From assembly GCF_016859285.1 (NCBI RefSeq), contig NC_053416.1:8806001-8870000 (forward strand): 64,000 bases of DNA. The letters run 5' to 3'. A program made the translations under genes and the position numbers. The number at the start of each line of letters is the position of its first letter. Position 1 is the stretch's first letter. Under the pieces are notes generated by a model that saw nothing but the letters and a program-made list of their open reading frames with translations, did no database searches and had not been told where the DNA came from. The DNA comes from Xiphias gladius. Lineage: Eukaryota; Chordata; Actinopteri; Istiophoriformes; Xiphiidae. This document shows positions 23,959 through 36,000 of the stretch, piece after piece.

Positions 23959-26325
23959 GTGTTCAGAAAACCGAGAGTCACCACTGAACAATCTGCCGGT
24001 AATTCCAGCTTTTTCAGTTTAGTTTTCATCATAACAATGGACGACAGCTATTTGTGGACTACAGCTTAAAAAGCTACCTGTCAACTTCACTCGACAGCAG
24101 ACTTCGGGGGACAGGATCAGACTGGCAGTGACACCTGTAATAAGAACAAAATATGGAAAACTGAAAACAGACAAATATTTGGGAAAAAAAAATCTTTGCA
24201 AAGCATAGCTTTAAAGACTCAGAAAGATGGATTTGAAACAATCGTCAGTTGTCGCATCTGACGGCACTTCCTATTCCAGGTTTTCATCACTGACCACGCT
24301 ACTCAGGGATTATTTTTGCCTCTGAGCAAATTAGCTTTTCAATTAACTCCCCATTGTACAACATGAATCAAAGTGCTTGTATTGACAGTTTAGCAGTATT
24401 TGGCACAGTTACCTGTATTTGATTAAATGTGTCCAAACTTAATTGATCTCTAGTTAAAGTGAACTCTTTACCTTTGGACCAGGTACAAACCTTACGACTG
24501 ATTTGACTTTGAGGATCATGTTTTACACACACACACACACGGTGAAAAACGTGTGTCACCACAAACAGAAAACTGCAGCAAGTGCAGGAGTTGGAGGATT
24601 TCGAATCACTGCTTGATCTAGCCCCAGGTCAAGTGGAGTCAGTTGGATTTAAAATGTCTGATATTGATGACCAGGAATCTCGACAAATCTGAGTTGACGT
24701 TGCAGTTTTGAAAGGTTCATGTCAACTGTGAAACGACTTGTTTGCTGTTAATCACTCATTGGGTGATATGTCTGTTCAATCATCAGGAATTCTATAAGCC
24801 TGCCGGTTGATCTCTGCTTAAGCATGCAGAAGCAGTTTGTGTGCAATTCATGTGTCCCAATCAACAAAGTACTGAGGCATTTTTTCATTGTACAATGGTG
24901 AGCTCAAAAAAAGCTTGACTATATTTAAAATAAAAGCGTATCTAAAATTCAAAATGAACTTACAAAGACCATCTCAAAAGGTGTAGCTGCGGTTGCACAC
25001 CATCCTTCTTCCAGTTCAACCTTGAGAAGCAAGAACGAAATTCAAAATGGTGAAAAAACAAGCACCAATGAAATCAGAGACAAGCTGCCATTGTCATTTT
25101 CGTGTTCAGAAAACTATTGATCACCACTGAACAATCTGCCGGTAATTCCAGCTATATCAGTTTTGGTTTCATCACAACAATGGACGACAGCTATTTGTGG
25201 ACTACAGCTTAAAAAGCTACCTGTCAACTTCACTCGACAGCAGACTTCGGGGGACAGGATCAGACTGGCAGTGACACCTGTAATAAGAACAAAATATGGA
25301 AAACTGAAAACAGACAAATATTTGGGAAAAAAAAAAATCTTTGCAAAGCATAGCTTTAAAGACTCAGAAAGATGGATTTGAAACAATCGTCAGTTGTCGC
25401 ATCTGACGGCACTTCCTATTCCAGGTTTTCATCACTGACCACGCTACTTGGATTATTTTTGCCTCTGGGCAAATTAGCTTTTCAATTAACTCCCCATTGT
25501 ACAACATGAATCAAAGTGCTTGTATTGACAGTTTTGCAGTATTTGGCACAGTTACCTGTATTTGATTAAATGTGTCCAAACTTAATTGATCTCTAGTTAA
25601 AGTGAACTCTTTACCTTTGGACCAGGTACAAACCTTACGACTTAAGGACTGATTTGACTTTGAGGATCATGTTTTACACACACACGGTGAAAAACGTGTG
25701 TCACCACAAACAGAAAACTGCAGTAAGTGCAGGAGTTGGAGGATTTGGAATCACTGCTTGATCTAGCCCCAGGTCAAGTGGAGTCAGTTGGATTTAAAAT
25801 GTCTGATATTGATGACCAGGAATCTCGACAAATCTGAGTTGACGTTGCAGTTTTGAAAGGTTCATGTCAACTGTGAAACGACTTGTTTGCTGTTAATCAC
25901 TCATTTGGTGATATGTCTGTTCAATCATCAGGAATTCTATAAGCCTGCCGGTTGATCTCTGCTTAAGCATGCAGAAGCAGTTTGTGTGCAATTCATGTGT
26001 CCCAATCAACAAAGTACTGAGGCATTTTTTCATTGTACAATGGTGAGCTCAAAAAAAGCTTGACTATATTTAAAATAAAAGCGTATCTAAAATTCAAAAT
26101 GAACTTACAAAGACCATCTCAAAAGGTGTAGCTGCGGTTGCACACCATCCTTCTTCCAGTTCAACCTTGAGAAGCAAGAACGAAATTCAAAATGGTGAAA
26201 AAACAAGCACCAATGAAGTCAGAGACAAGCTGCCATTGTCATTTTCGTGTTCAGAAAACTATTGATCACCACTGAACAATCTGCCGGTAATTCCAGCTAT
26301 ATCAGTTTTGGTTTCATCACAACAG
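23959..26325. repeat. Tandem duplication of a 1.14-kb module
   Basis: Two near-identical copies (about 23959-25103 and 25104-26247, period about 1144 bp) and the start of a third (26248-26325) lie head to tail. They differ by small changes only, such as CTTTTTCAGTTTAG against CTATATCAGTTTTG, a few bases added in A runs, and CA-repeat length at 24523-24540. High similarity implies recent duplication. Each copy contains two 57-nt segments bounded by splice-like signals on the minus strand. Confidence 0.85.
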
Positions 26326-27090
26326 AAGCTGCCAGTTGCCATTTTTAATGGCAGAAAATGCAAACTCACCTTCACAAAATGAATCCTCTTCAGTCAGCCA
26401 TTGTAGTTGGGAGCGTACGCAGTGCAGCAGGGGAACTTGTAAGAGAAGAAAAAAAAATGCAATTTCAGATAAGTGGTCGAGAAGCACGCAAGATTCAGAA
26501 AAGGGTGTCTCGCATCTGACGGCATTTCATTATCAAGGTTATCACCTCAAAACTTTACACAAGCACCACGTTGATGAAGATGCATTAACTTACCCATTGT
26601 TCCAACGGCTGATCATTAGCGGGTGTTTTTTCCAGCGCTCAACGTCTTATGGCAGCTCATAAGTTTTTTTTGAGCTAGAGAAGGAAACGACAAGGTTCTG
26701 AATTGTTAACATTGAAACTTAGTCCATTTACTTTGACAGGTTAACAGAATTGAATCATAATGTTCAGAAAACCGAGACACACCACTGAACAATCTGCCGG
26801 TAATTCCAGCTTTTTCAGTTTAGACTTCATCACTACATTTAATGTTTTACTTGAGTAAAAAGTGCATTATTAAAACCAACCTCACTCTCGACTTTCCCCT
26901 CATCCTGAGCAGGTACATTCCGACCTGTGGTAAAAATGTAAAACAAAAACAATTAAGTCCCATTGACGGTACAGAGAGATTGAATTCAAATGCAGTTTTT
27001 TTTTTTTGAAGCTCAGAACAGTGATCAAGAAACATCGTCAGTTGTCGCATCAGACGGCACTTCCTATTCACAGTTTTCATCACTGGCACA
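23959..27090 (-). repeat. Four-fold module with conserved flanks and variable centres
   Basis: A motif of about 70 bp (TGTTCAGAAAAC...AATCTGCCGGTAATTCCAGCT) begins at 23959, 25104, 26248 and 26761. A second motif (GTCGCATCTGACGGCACTTCCTATT) follows about 255-285 bp later each time (near 24250, 25395, 26509 and 27042). In the first two modules the sequence between the motifs is the same; in the third and fourth it is different and unrelated. In each case it contains one candidate minus-strand exon. The second motif carries a small inverted repeat, CGTCAG...CTGACG. Confidence 0.75.
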
Positions 27091-27639
27091 CTGAGACATC
27101 ACATGGATGGATTGACTTCACTGACACTCACCTCCTCCCAGGGACACGACGAGACGTCATGACGACGTGATTATAGCATTCGTTAAACTCCTGCAACGGG
27201 CTGCCAGACTGAAGTCCACCTGAGGGAAAACAAGTTTTAGAAAAATTAAAAGATATGTCTACTACCAACACTACTACCAGTGACTTTACCGAACCAATAC
27301 TTTTAATTTAGCAAAAATATTTATGTGTAAATTGGGATTTAAAAAAAAAAATTTGGCACATTTATAATCAAATGCCACATTTCTAAACCCGTACAGTTAT
27401 TAAATCCTCATTACTGTTAATTTTAATTCACACACACAAAAAAGGAAGCAACTGCAGCCATGGCTTTAGCTTTAATCACACTGTTACGACACGTAACGAT
27501 ATTTAGCCCGTCTGATTTTCCATTAACACCCCCAGATTGCAGGAGCAAAACGAAATCATAGAAGATCTTTGCAATAAAACAACACGCACCCTCTGGCCAA
27601 GTGAGACTGGAAAAAGTCACCAAATCTCACTTTTCCTTT

Positions 27640-28600
27640 CCTCTCCATCTTTCAGTCCTCTCCACGTGGCTGCTCGAGGCCTGCCTTGACAACGCTAACG
27701 TTACGCTGCAGCCAACAGACAACACGTTTCAACCACAGACTCGAACGACGGTTAAGCTAACGCCTTGTTTGAATAGTTACTGCTCTGTCCCCCTCATTTG
27801 CTGCACTCTTCTTACAAGCTCGGTTAAAACCGCAGCCGTGCAGCGCTGCCGCGGACACGACCGACGAAACGAAAAGGAGCGCTAACGTCCTCGGGAACGT
27901 TTTTAAACTCTCCCCGAGCGTCGCGGGAATACGACGTAGAGACGTACAAACCGACGTGGAAAGGCGCCCCGTCGCCACCTGCTGCACCGGAGTGGGAACA
28001 GCAGGGGCCGTCTCCGACGTGCGCTACTCAAACTCACCCGCCACCTAAACTCCTCCTGTTTACGGTTCATTTTGCACGTTTACGTACCGGTATATAAATT
28101 ACTAAATTTACATTCCCCACCTAAAATAACAGAAAAAAATTACTGCAAATTAGACCGTGGTTCAATTGGGACACCGAGTGACTGTTCTCATTCCTTGAGG
28201 ACCTCTATGAAAGACCGTGTGCCAGGTGGGGAAAAGGGGCAGGTCAGACGACAGCAGGCAGGGAGAAAGTCACACATAATGGGGGGTAAGAAGGGATTTG
28301 TTTAGGTATCTTCGGGGGCACTTGAATTTTTTCTTTAATTTTTTTCTTAATTAAAATTAAGAAAAAAGAATACATTCAAAAACCTTCAAAAATTCAAAAG
28401 GTAAAAAAAAAAGTAGCTAACGAATATTTGGGGTTGCGCACGCGTCTTTAAGTAATCGGTAAATGGAGAGGGAGTTCCCTGCGGCCGCAGGGTGGCGCCG
28501 TTTGACAGGTTACCCGCTGGTTGTTTTCACTAATTACATGTGGAGTCTCACTAATTGCCCGTTTGTTTGTCCGTGGTTTGTCCGTCTGTAGATAAACTGC
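27640..28600. promoter_or_regulatory. CpG-rich promoter region upstream of rab34, possibly bidirectional
   Basis: GC and CpG content rise sharply at about 27650-28060 (for example GTCGCGGGAATACGACG and GGCGCCCCGTCGCC) against AT-rich surroundings, and again around 28480-28720 (GCGGCCGCAGGGTGGCGCCG, CACGTCACGTCACGTCCCCGG). The first part lies next to the candidate minus-strand first exon and the second next to rab34 exon 1. No TATA box is seen. Confidence 0.5.
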
Positions 28601-28720
28601 TGGGACTCAGCTCGGCGTCATTTTGTTCCGCATTTGTTTTTCTCGGCAGACTTTTGACTTCACGTCACGTCACGTCCCCGGACCCAGATCGCATTGCCCC
28701 TCGGGATTCTGCAGTTTCAG
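28560..28720 (+). promoter_or_regulatory. rab34: rab34 noncoding first exon
   Basis: GC-rich sequence ends in TTCTGCAGTTTCAG followed by the donor GTAAAG at 28721. The next exon starts after TTCTATTACAG at 29672 and holds the start ATG. The upstream edge is inferred, not seen. Confidence 0.55.
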
Positions 28721-28936
28721 GTAAAGTTGCTAAACTTAATTAAAAAAAAAAAAAATCTGTATTTATAAACTGTTTCTTTTACACCGAGATTGTAAATCAC
28801 GTTTTTTTTCTCCCTCCCCCCCTGCTCCATTCAACCACACCTTCCTTAAATCTTGACCATAGGCCTGTGAGAAATGTTACTTTAGAAAAAAACCAAATGC
28901 ATTTGGGTTGTCTTATGGCCACATAACAAGATTATA

Positions 28937-29485
28937 CAGTACTGCGCAAAAGTTTTTAGTCACTAAAAGTGAATTGAGGACAAAAACAATATTATGAATA
29001 GTTTATTATTAGGAATAGTGTATAGTAATTCATTCGATTAAGTTCACACAAAGTGCGGTAAACAGGAAAACCCTAAATCAAATCAATATTTGTTATGACC
29101 TCCTCTTGCCTTTAAAACAGCACCAGTTCTCCTCAGTCCACTTGTGCACAGTTTTTCAACGTACTGGGCAGGTGGGTTGTTTCTTGAAGAATTTGCCACA
29201 TTTCCTCTACGGATTTAGGCCGTGTCAGTTGCTTCTGTCTCTTCATGTGATCCCAGACTGGCTCCATGAGGATCATGGAGTCTCTGTGGGTCCAGACCAT
29301 CTTGTTGCAGGACTCCCTGTTCTTCTTGTTTGCTTAGGATAGCTCCTTACGACTCTGGCTGTATGTCAGGGCTCGTCGTCATGCTGCAGGGTGAATTTGG
29401 GACCGATCAGACGCCTCCCCGGTGGCGCTGCGTGATGGATAAGAATCTAAACGCGCAAAGAGCCTAAAACTATGGCACAGTACTG
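28937..29485. mobile_element. Tc1/mariner-like non-autonomous element in rab34 intron 1
   Basis: Terminal inverted repeats are CAGTACTGCGCAAAAGTTTT on the left and, read on the other strand, CAGTACTGTGCCATAGTTTT on the right. The inside carries decayed transposase-like sequence in minus orientation (for example the region around GTCATGCTGCAGGGTGAATTTGGGACCGATCAGA). The 549-bp length is about a third of a full Tc1 element, so it is internally shortened and inactive. Confidence 0.7.
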
Positions 29486-29786
29486 CGCCGTTATTCGATC
29501 TAAACTGTTAGAATCCACTAGGTAATCCATGGATGTTTATCAGGGAGCTGCAAACACTGCAAACTGTATTTTTTTTATTTCCAAATGAAAAGCAAAGAAA
29601 ATCGGATTTACTGTTCAGCCGGCTCATCCTGAGGCCAACGTTTTAATTTTTTGATATTTGTTCTATTACAGGAAAACTTGAAAGACATTAATTGTGTTCT
29701 TCCCTGGTTTTGTGGAAGGAGTGGTGAGAAAAGAAAAGAAAAAAGTTAAGTGTGTTTGTGTGTGTGTGTGTGTGGTCTTGAAGTGA

Positions 29787-29883
29787 ATGAAAAGTGTGTT
29801 TTCTGTCAGTGAAAGTGGCAGCTTGAAGGTGTGAGTGAGTGTGTGTGTGTGTGTGCATGTGTGTGTGTGCTGATCCACTGTAG
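29787..29883 (+). promoter_or_regulatory. rab34: Two upstream ORFs in the rab34 leader
   Basis: In the exon that carries the start codon, ATG at 29787 opens a 15-codon frame ending with TGA at 29834. ATG at 29857 opens an 8-codon frame ending with TAG at 29883, only 4 nt before the main ATG (29888). The second lies inside a GT repeat. Such short frames can lower or regulate translation of the main frame; no effect is shown here. Confidence 0.55.
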
Positions 29884-29887
29884 TAGC

Positions 29888-29953
29888 ATGTTGCCACCCG
29901 TGAAGAAGGACCGGATCATTAATCAGCTGCCACAGGTTAGTAATGTAGTAATG

Positions 29954-30009
<56 letters not shown>

Positions 30010-33000
30010 CTCTGTTATGCAATTACAACTGAAAGTGTCACTGCTGATGATGAGGCTCTTAAGAGTCTCAAACGCTGCTCTTCGATTTGACGACTGAGAA
30101 TTTGCAAAAATGCAGTTGAAATCCTTGTAACTCCAGTCTTGGTGATATTTTCCTTTTACCTCCATTTAGAGGTTGTCAATGCTCATCTGCGAGCTGAGCA
30201 AGTATCACCCCCTGAATGAGGCCCAGTGGATCCATTTTAGACATTACACATCAGACGTTATTGTGGTCAAAATCAAAGCGAGGCATGTTTGAATAGCTAA
30301 TGTAAAGCTGATAGTTTTGGAAACAGACTGTTTGTCACACAGGGCAGCAGCAGTTTAGTAGATATGATTCGGCCGAGGAAGACAGGGGTGATTTTAGTTT
30401 GGGACATTGCTGCCTCTCCTTTTTTTTTGGATATTGTGATTCTTTTCTTTGCCAGGTAATAAACGTTCGGTATACCCTCCCTCGCCTTTTTCTCTTACTG
30501 TTCAGTGTGTTTTGTTTTTTTTTCCCATTACTTTCTATCTGTGTCTGACTGTTTCTTCTTCACACTGTCTTTGCAGTGTTTTAGTCCAAATGCGGCGCTG
30601 CACACCAAAGATGGCTTCCACCCACAGGTGAAGGCTGTCTGTCAGGCGCAGAAGGCAGGCACGGTCAGGTAAGATCACAGGAGGGTTAATAAGACATCAC
30701 ACGCCGCTGTCCATCCTGCTACTTAACACAACCTGACATGTGTTTAAATTAAACAAATTAATTCTGGCCGGACCCTCTTAGTCATTCTATGTCTGCTGTG
30801 TCAGCTGACAGCCATCGACCACAGCCAAACCAAAAGACTACACTGATCTGGTGGTCTATTTAAAGGATAAGATTGGTGGTACTCTATATTTTCTTATTTT
30901 TAATGAATCACATAAAATAAACCAACACTAACATGTCTCTCTCTCAGTACTTCCCAGCTTCCCTACTCTGTCTTCAGCACCTAAACCCATTCATTCCTGC
31001 AAGATCTTGACCGACTGCTCAGAAATGTATAGTTTTATTTCTGAGAAGGGCTCATTAAACTCCTTAATCAGCTGGGCACTGTGTGTTTTTTTTTTTTTTT
31101 TTTTGTGAACATTACTCAAACAGGAGTGAATAGTGCATTTGTTGGGGACTGTTTCCAGCCAGGGATTGATACAGATTCGGCGCCCGCGTTCGTCACGATG
31201 AAGAAACCCGTTACTCAGTGCAACAATGTGGCTCACTAATTTAACTTTAAGAGTTTTCGAACAACAATAAGCTGTAGCAGACTCTAACTACACAAACAAA
31301 ACATGTGAATCAGATTCATTCATTCATGTTTTTTTGGTCGTGTCATGGGATTTGTTGACCGTGAGAAAAATATGGAATATCATCAGCCTTATCCGTTAAA
31401 GGCATTAAACTCACTCTTTGTGCTGATGTTTGGTTCGTCTCTGAGCCTCCACCGCCCTAACCTCCACCGGCTTCACTTCTGCTCCTTTTCTGTGCAGCTT
31501 TGATCAACAGTTTAGACAGTTTAGTTTTTGCAGTGATAGCACCCTTCCATATTTTTTTGTGAATTACTCACAGCATGTTAAACTAATCAGACAGTACGTC
31601 TCACAGTGCAGATTCAGACTTTTTAAAGCTTAGTCTTAAGTCTTAAGTCTTATTGGCACGTCAAAACAGAGCTATAATGTGTTTTTTTTTTTTTGTGTGT
31701 GTGTTCATCATCAGATTTGCGTGCATAAAATCTGGAAAATAAAACTCTTCTATATTTTGATTATTATAACTGTGCAGAATGCGAACTTTGAATCATCCTT
31801 ATAAAAAGTTAAAATGCCTCAGTCATTCTGAATGTGCCTTAATTTGTGGGATCAGGGTAGAGGCTGTTTTGTTTACATTCACTTTAATAAGAACATAAAA
31901 AGTTAAAGGAGGCTTATGAGGCATAAATTTAAGGGGGTTAATTGGTTTCAACACGTACAAATTGTTTGCAGTGATGTCCGCACGTTGTTGATCATGTTGA
32001 TGTGTATTTCATGCTGTTAGGTTCACGTTGTATGGAGTCATAAATGACAACTGACCGTTTTGGTTTTCTGTTGCCAGCTTTAATGTCGCCAAGGTCATTG
32101 TAGTGGGAGATGTTGCAGTCGGGAAAACGTGTCTGATCAGCAGGTGAGAAGCAGTCATCAATAATTAGATCAATTAAAGAATTATGGGCTTTTGAATGTT
32201 GCCCTCAGTCTGATTTGAACTATGACTCTAAAACTTGTTGAAGGTTTCCTCTCTAGTTGTATGTAGTTGCATTGCTTGGAGCATCATTAAAGTTTTGTTT
32301 GAAAAAAAAAAAACATGGTTTAACTGAACCGTGTTTCAAAACAACATTACATAAATAAACAAGATTTGTACACAGGTGACTTAAGTGATCACAGGTAAAT
32401 GGAAGCAATGCTATGGAAACACTTGGAAAGGTGCGATGTTCAGTAACTTTATCAAAGCTCCGAGTGTCAAAGTGAAACTTTGATTTAGAAAAAAGTCTGT
32501 CACTGTACTGATGTAGAGCTCAGTCACACATACTGACAGAGAAGACTCAGGCATGGTCAACATGTACACAGAGCTGAGACTCACATTCTCCTTGGTAGAG
32601 GTCCAAATCATCTTTCCCCTGAGTGTGTGTGGGAGTTAATTCCAGGATGACGCAGGAGTGAGATAAGGAACCTGGAGTCAGTTTATGTACATTAGCTTTA
32701 GGAGTAGCTCTCCTGAAATGTCATTCAGGCTGAGGACTATGAGGATATTACCGTCAGACTGTAGATAAAAGTCAATCATTAGTTTTTGTTTTGTTTTGTT
32801 TTGTTTTTAAATGTTGGCCAGTCAAAAATGATCAACTTTAAGCCTCAATTTGGGCACCGCAAACCTTTCTGACATTTCTGACATTCACTTTTCCCTTGTT
32901 CCTGTAAGGTTTTGTAAGGGTGCGTTTGATAAGAACTACAAGGCAACCATAGGGGTGGATTTTGAGATGGAGCGCTTCGAGGTTCTCGGTGTTCCCTTCA

Positions 33001-36000
33001 GTTTACAGCTGTAAGTATGTCGCTATCCCGCAGAGAAAAACTCAGTTTATAGACCGAAGCCTAAACTAAATAATTAATTTCCTGTGTTGACTGATCATCA
33101 GGGTCAAATGGGTGAGAGAGGTCTGTTTATTGCTACCTGTCCAACATCCAGTCAGATACCATGATGAAGTTAAAGTTGTTGAATGTCTGGACAATGCGTA
33201 TGTGGGCTAAATGAAATCACATGATTAGATAATTATGGAACTATATAACCTCCTCTAGATAATTTGATAAGCTTCTTGTTTAGACTGTTAGTGGGCCTTA
33301 AATTACACATCTTTTCCTTCACTATGTCGGCTTCGGTCATGCATGTAAGAGCCCATGTGTTGAATTAATGTATTTTTAGCTTTATTATCCCAGAGAGACA
33401 GACTGCATGGGACAGTTAATGAGCCGATCAAAGGGAATCAGTGAATCTTCATGGTTGTAAAACCCTCTTTCATTGGTAAATCATCAAGTATTTGTCTTCT
33501 TACTCTCTGTAGTTCTCTTGTCTCCTTTTCCTCGTCTTCTTCTCCTCGAGCTTTTTAATCACGCCAGGCGTCGCTCTGTGGATGGCAACGTCGGCCTGTC
33601 GGTTGCTCCATCACTACGGTGCTTAAATTTCTCAACAGATGGGTTGCCATGAAAGTCTGTACGGACACTCATAATTCCCAGAGGATGATCCCTACCGATG
33701 TCAGTTTACTTTTCCTCTTGCGCGATCATGAGGTTGACATTCGTGGTGAAGAGTGAAATGTCTCAAAATCATTTGGATGGATTGCCATGAAATTTGGTGC
33801 AAACATTCACATTTCCCTGGACGAACTTCGGTAACGTCGTTGATCCCTGAACCTTACCTCTAGCAGCCTCATCAGGCCAAACTATTAATTAATCTAGTAC
33901 TTTGTTTTATGACCAGATACTTGCAAAACTAATGAAATTCCCCTTTTGTTTAGTGCTAATTAGCAAATGTTTGCATGCTAACAAGCTAAACTAAGGTGAA
34001 CATAGTAAATTTTGTACCTGCTAAACAACAGCATTTTAGCATTGTCATTGGTGGCATGTTAACATGTTGAGGTTAGCATACTGCAGACTGTTCGTACAGC
34101 TTCGCGGACTCGCTAGCACAGCTGTAGACACTGGTCTTATTTGAATAAAGCTGATAGCTGTAAAAGACCGACTATAGGTCGGGTCTCAACTCCTGAAATT
34201 TAGTCTATAGTCATTGCCAAACAGTGCGTGTTAGTTTAAACAACCATCATGACTGCTGGACATGACAGCGTCCCACAACTCTTCTCTCTTCTCTTACCCT
34301 CTTCCCACTCCTTTCCACCAAATATCCCAGCAAAAAACCATTAAATCCGCATTTGATCTATTTCAGGTGGGATACAGCAGGCCAGGAACGGTTCAAGTGC
34401 ATCGCCTCCACCTATTACAGAGGAGCACAAGGTGAATTTAGCTCCGTCTCTACAGTGTCTTATTGCACCTCTCTCCTTTGACTGAACCAAATGATCAAAC
34501 AGTGTTGTCTCGACCTTCTGACACCTTCTCGTGCGCCTTGTTTTACCTCTGTCACTGTTTGTTCCTTTACATTTCCCCAGCCATTATAGTGGTGTTTGAC
34601 TTAAGCAGTGTGAACTCATTAGAACATGCCAGGTAAGGTAAAGTCTAAAACTATCTAATGATTATGCCATTAAAACGCCATTAGGAGACTTGTAACTGTG
34701 TGTGCGTGTGTGTGTTTGTTTGTGTAGGCAGTGGCTAGAGGACGCTATGAAGGAAAATGACCCATCCAGTGTTTTACTCTTCCTTGTCGGTACCAAGAAG
34801 GACCTTAGCGTGGGTGAAATTTATCAAAACTTACTTAAATATTGAGATAGAGATAAAAAAAATTAATCAGAATGTGAGGATTTGACGCTATTCTGTGTTT
34901 TATATAACTTTGAATTGAATATCTTTGGGGTTTTGACTGTTGGTTGGACAAAATAAGAAGTTTAAAGACATCATCTTTGACTCTGGAAATCTGTAATAGG
35001 CATTTTCTTTTCCACTTTTTTTTCTGACGTTATATAGCCTCAATTATTAATTGAAAAAAGAAAACAGAACAAAACAGTAGAATAAGTAATATAACTCAAA
35101 ATAAAGTAAAATGACAATTTGTAGCAGCCCTGAAAACCCAGTATTTACATTTACAGATTTTTTTTTTTTTACAGACATTTTTAAAATGTCAGAAACTTTT
35201 TTGGCTAACGTCTTTAGGGCTTTTTTTTTTTTTTTTTTAAAGCTCATTGGTTAAAAATTGTTTGATTAATTGTTAAACGTTTTTTAAAAATTCCATGAAA
35301 CCTTTTCAGAGCCCAGAATGATGTTATGAGATGTCTTGTTTTGTTCGACCAAGTTTACTACGACGTAAGACAAGGAGAAGCAGTAAATGCAGTAGCTGGA
35401 GCAATCAAATGTTCGACACTTCTGCTTTGATTATCAACATAGTTCTAATCCCTTAAATTGACCAATTGTTGCACCTCTGAATATTTTACTTTTCATCTCA
35501 CTTTTAGTTTATGATGAGCCTAATTCTATAGTGACCCGTGGCCTGAGGCTTGTTCTTTGCCTCATCACTTTCCCCCAGGTTCTCTGTTCCCATTCACCCT
35601 GTCCTCTCTGTATTTCACTCCTCAGTCTCCTGATCAGTTGGCTCAGATTGAGCAGGAGGCCATCAGACTCTCTGAGGAAATCAAAGCAGAGTACTGGGCT
35701 GTGTCTGCAAAGTCAGGTGCGAGTGAAACACACATTAACATGAACAGATCCCCATCTCTGACTCCCACAGTCATCATGCCATCCTCTTCCTTTCTTTCTT
35801 TCTTCTTCTTTTGTCCACTTTTTGTCTCACTAAACTCTCTCCCCCCTCTCGTTATTGTTCCAGGAGATGGCATCAGGGATTTCTTCTTCCGTGTGGCCTC
35901 TCTGACTTTTGAGGCCAACGTGTTGTCTGAGCTCGAGAAAAGTGGGTCGAGGCTTGTCGGTGACATTATCAGTGAGTCAGTTCACTCCATCATGTCTCAT

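Larger units (their letters stand above)
23740..27648 (-). other. Candidate unannotated minus-strand transcript, coding status open
   Basis: Segments with good acceptor and donor sequences on the minus strand are: a first exon ending at 27590 (GAGG/GTGCG, ATG at 27648), then 27219-27132 (CCCTCAG acceptor, GTGAGTG donor), 26924-26886 (TTTTTACCACAG, GTGAGG), 26674-26594 (TTCTCTAG, GTAAGT) and 26435-26370 (TTTTTTCTTCTCTTACAAG, GTGAGT). Two 57-nt segments per module follow (about 26166-26110 and 25278-25222, repeated at about 25022-24966 and 24135-24079), and a last segment at 23817. A frame from 27648 does not survive these junctions. A second ATG with a strong context (ACAATGG, 26597) can run VPLLHC...TEEDSFCE into one or two copies of GVTASLILSPEVCC. 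No family is recognised. It could be a long noncoding RNA or a small fast-changing gene. Confidence 0.3.

Noticed and set aside
24475-24493. A 19-nt candidate exon in each 1.14-kb module (GTTTGTACCTGGTCCAAAG)
   Set aside because: The acceptor side has no pyrimidine tract and it does not fit a frame with its neighbours.
29666-29749. Ending the rab34 leader exon early, at AAAAAAG before the GT repeats
   Set aside because: There is no GT donor in the right place, and the exon must extend to the donor at 29936 to include the start codon.
29666-30022. Cys/Val-rich and His/Thr-rich open frames around 29.7-30.1 kb
   Set aside because: They are translations of GT/AC microsatellites in the rab34 leader and intron 2.
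30040-30100. C/D-box snoRNA-like motifs (TGATGATGAG ... GACTGAGAA) in rab34 intron 2
   Set aside because: The boxes are about 55 nt apart, but no terminal stem directly flanks them and no guide match could be argued.
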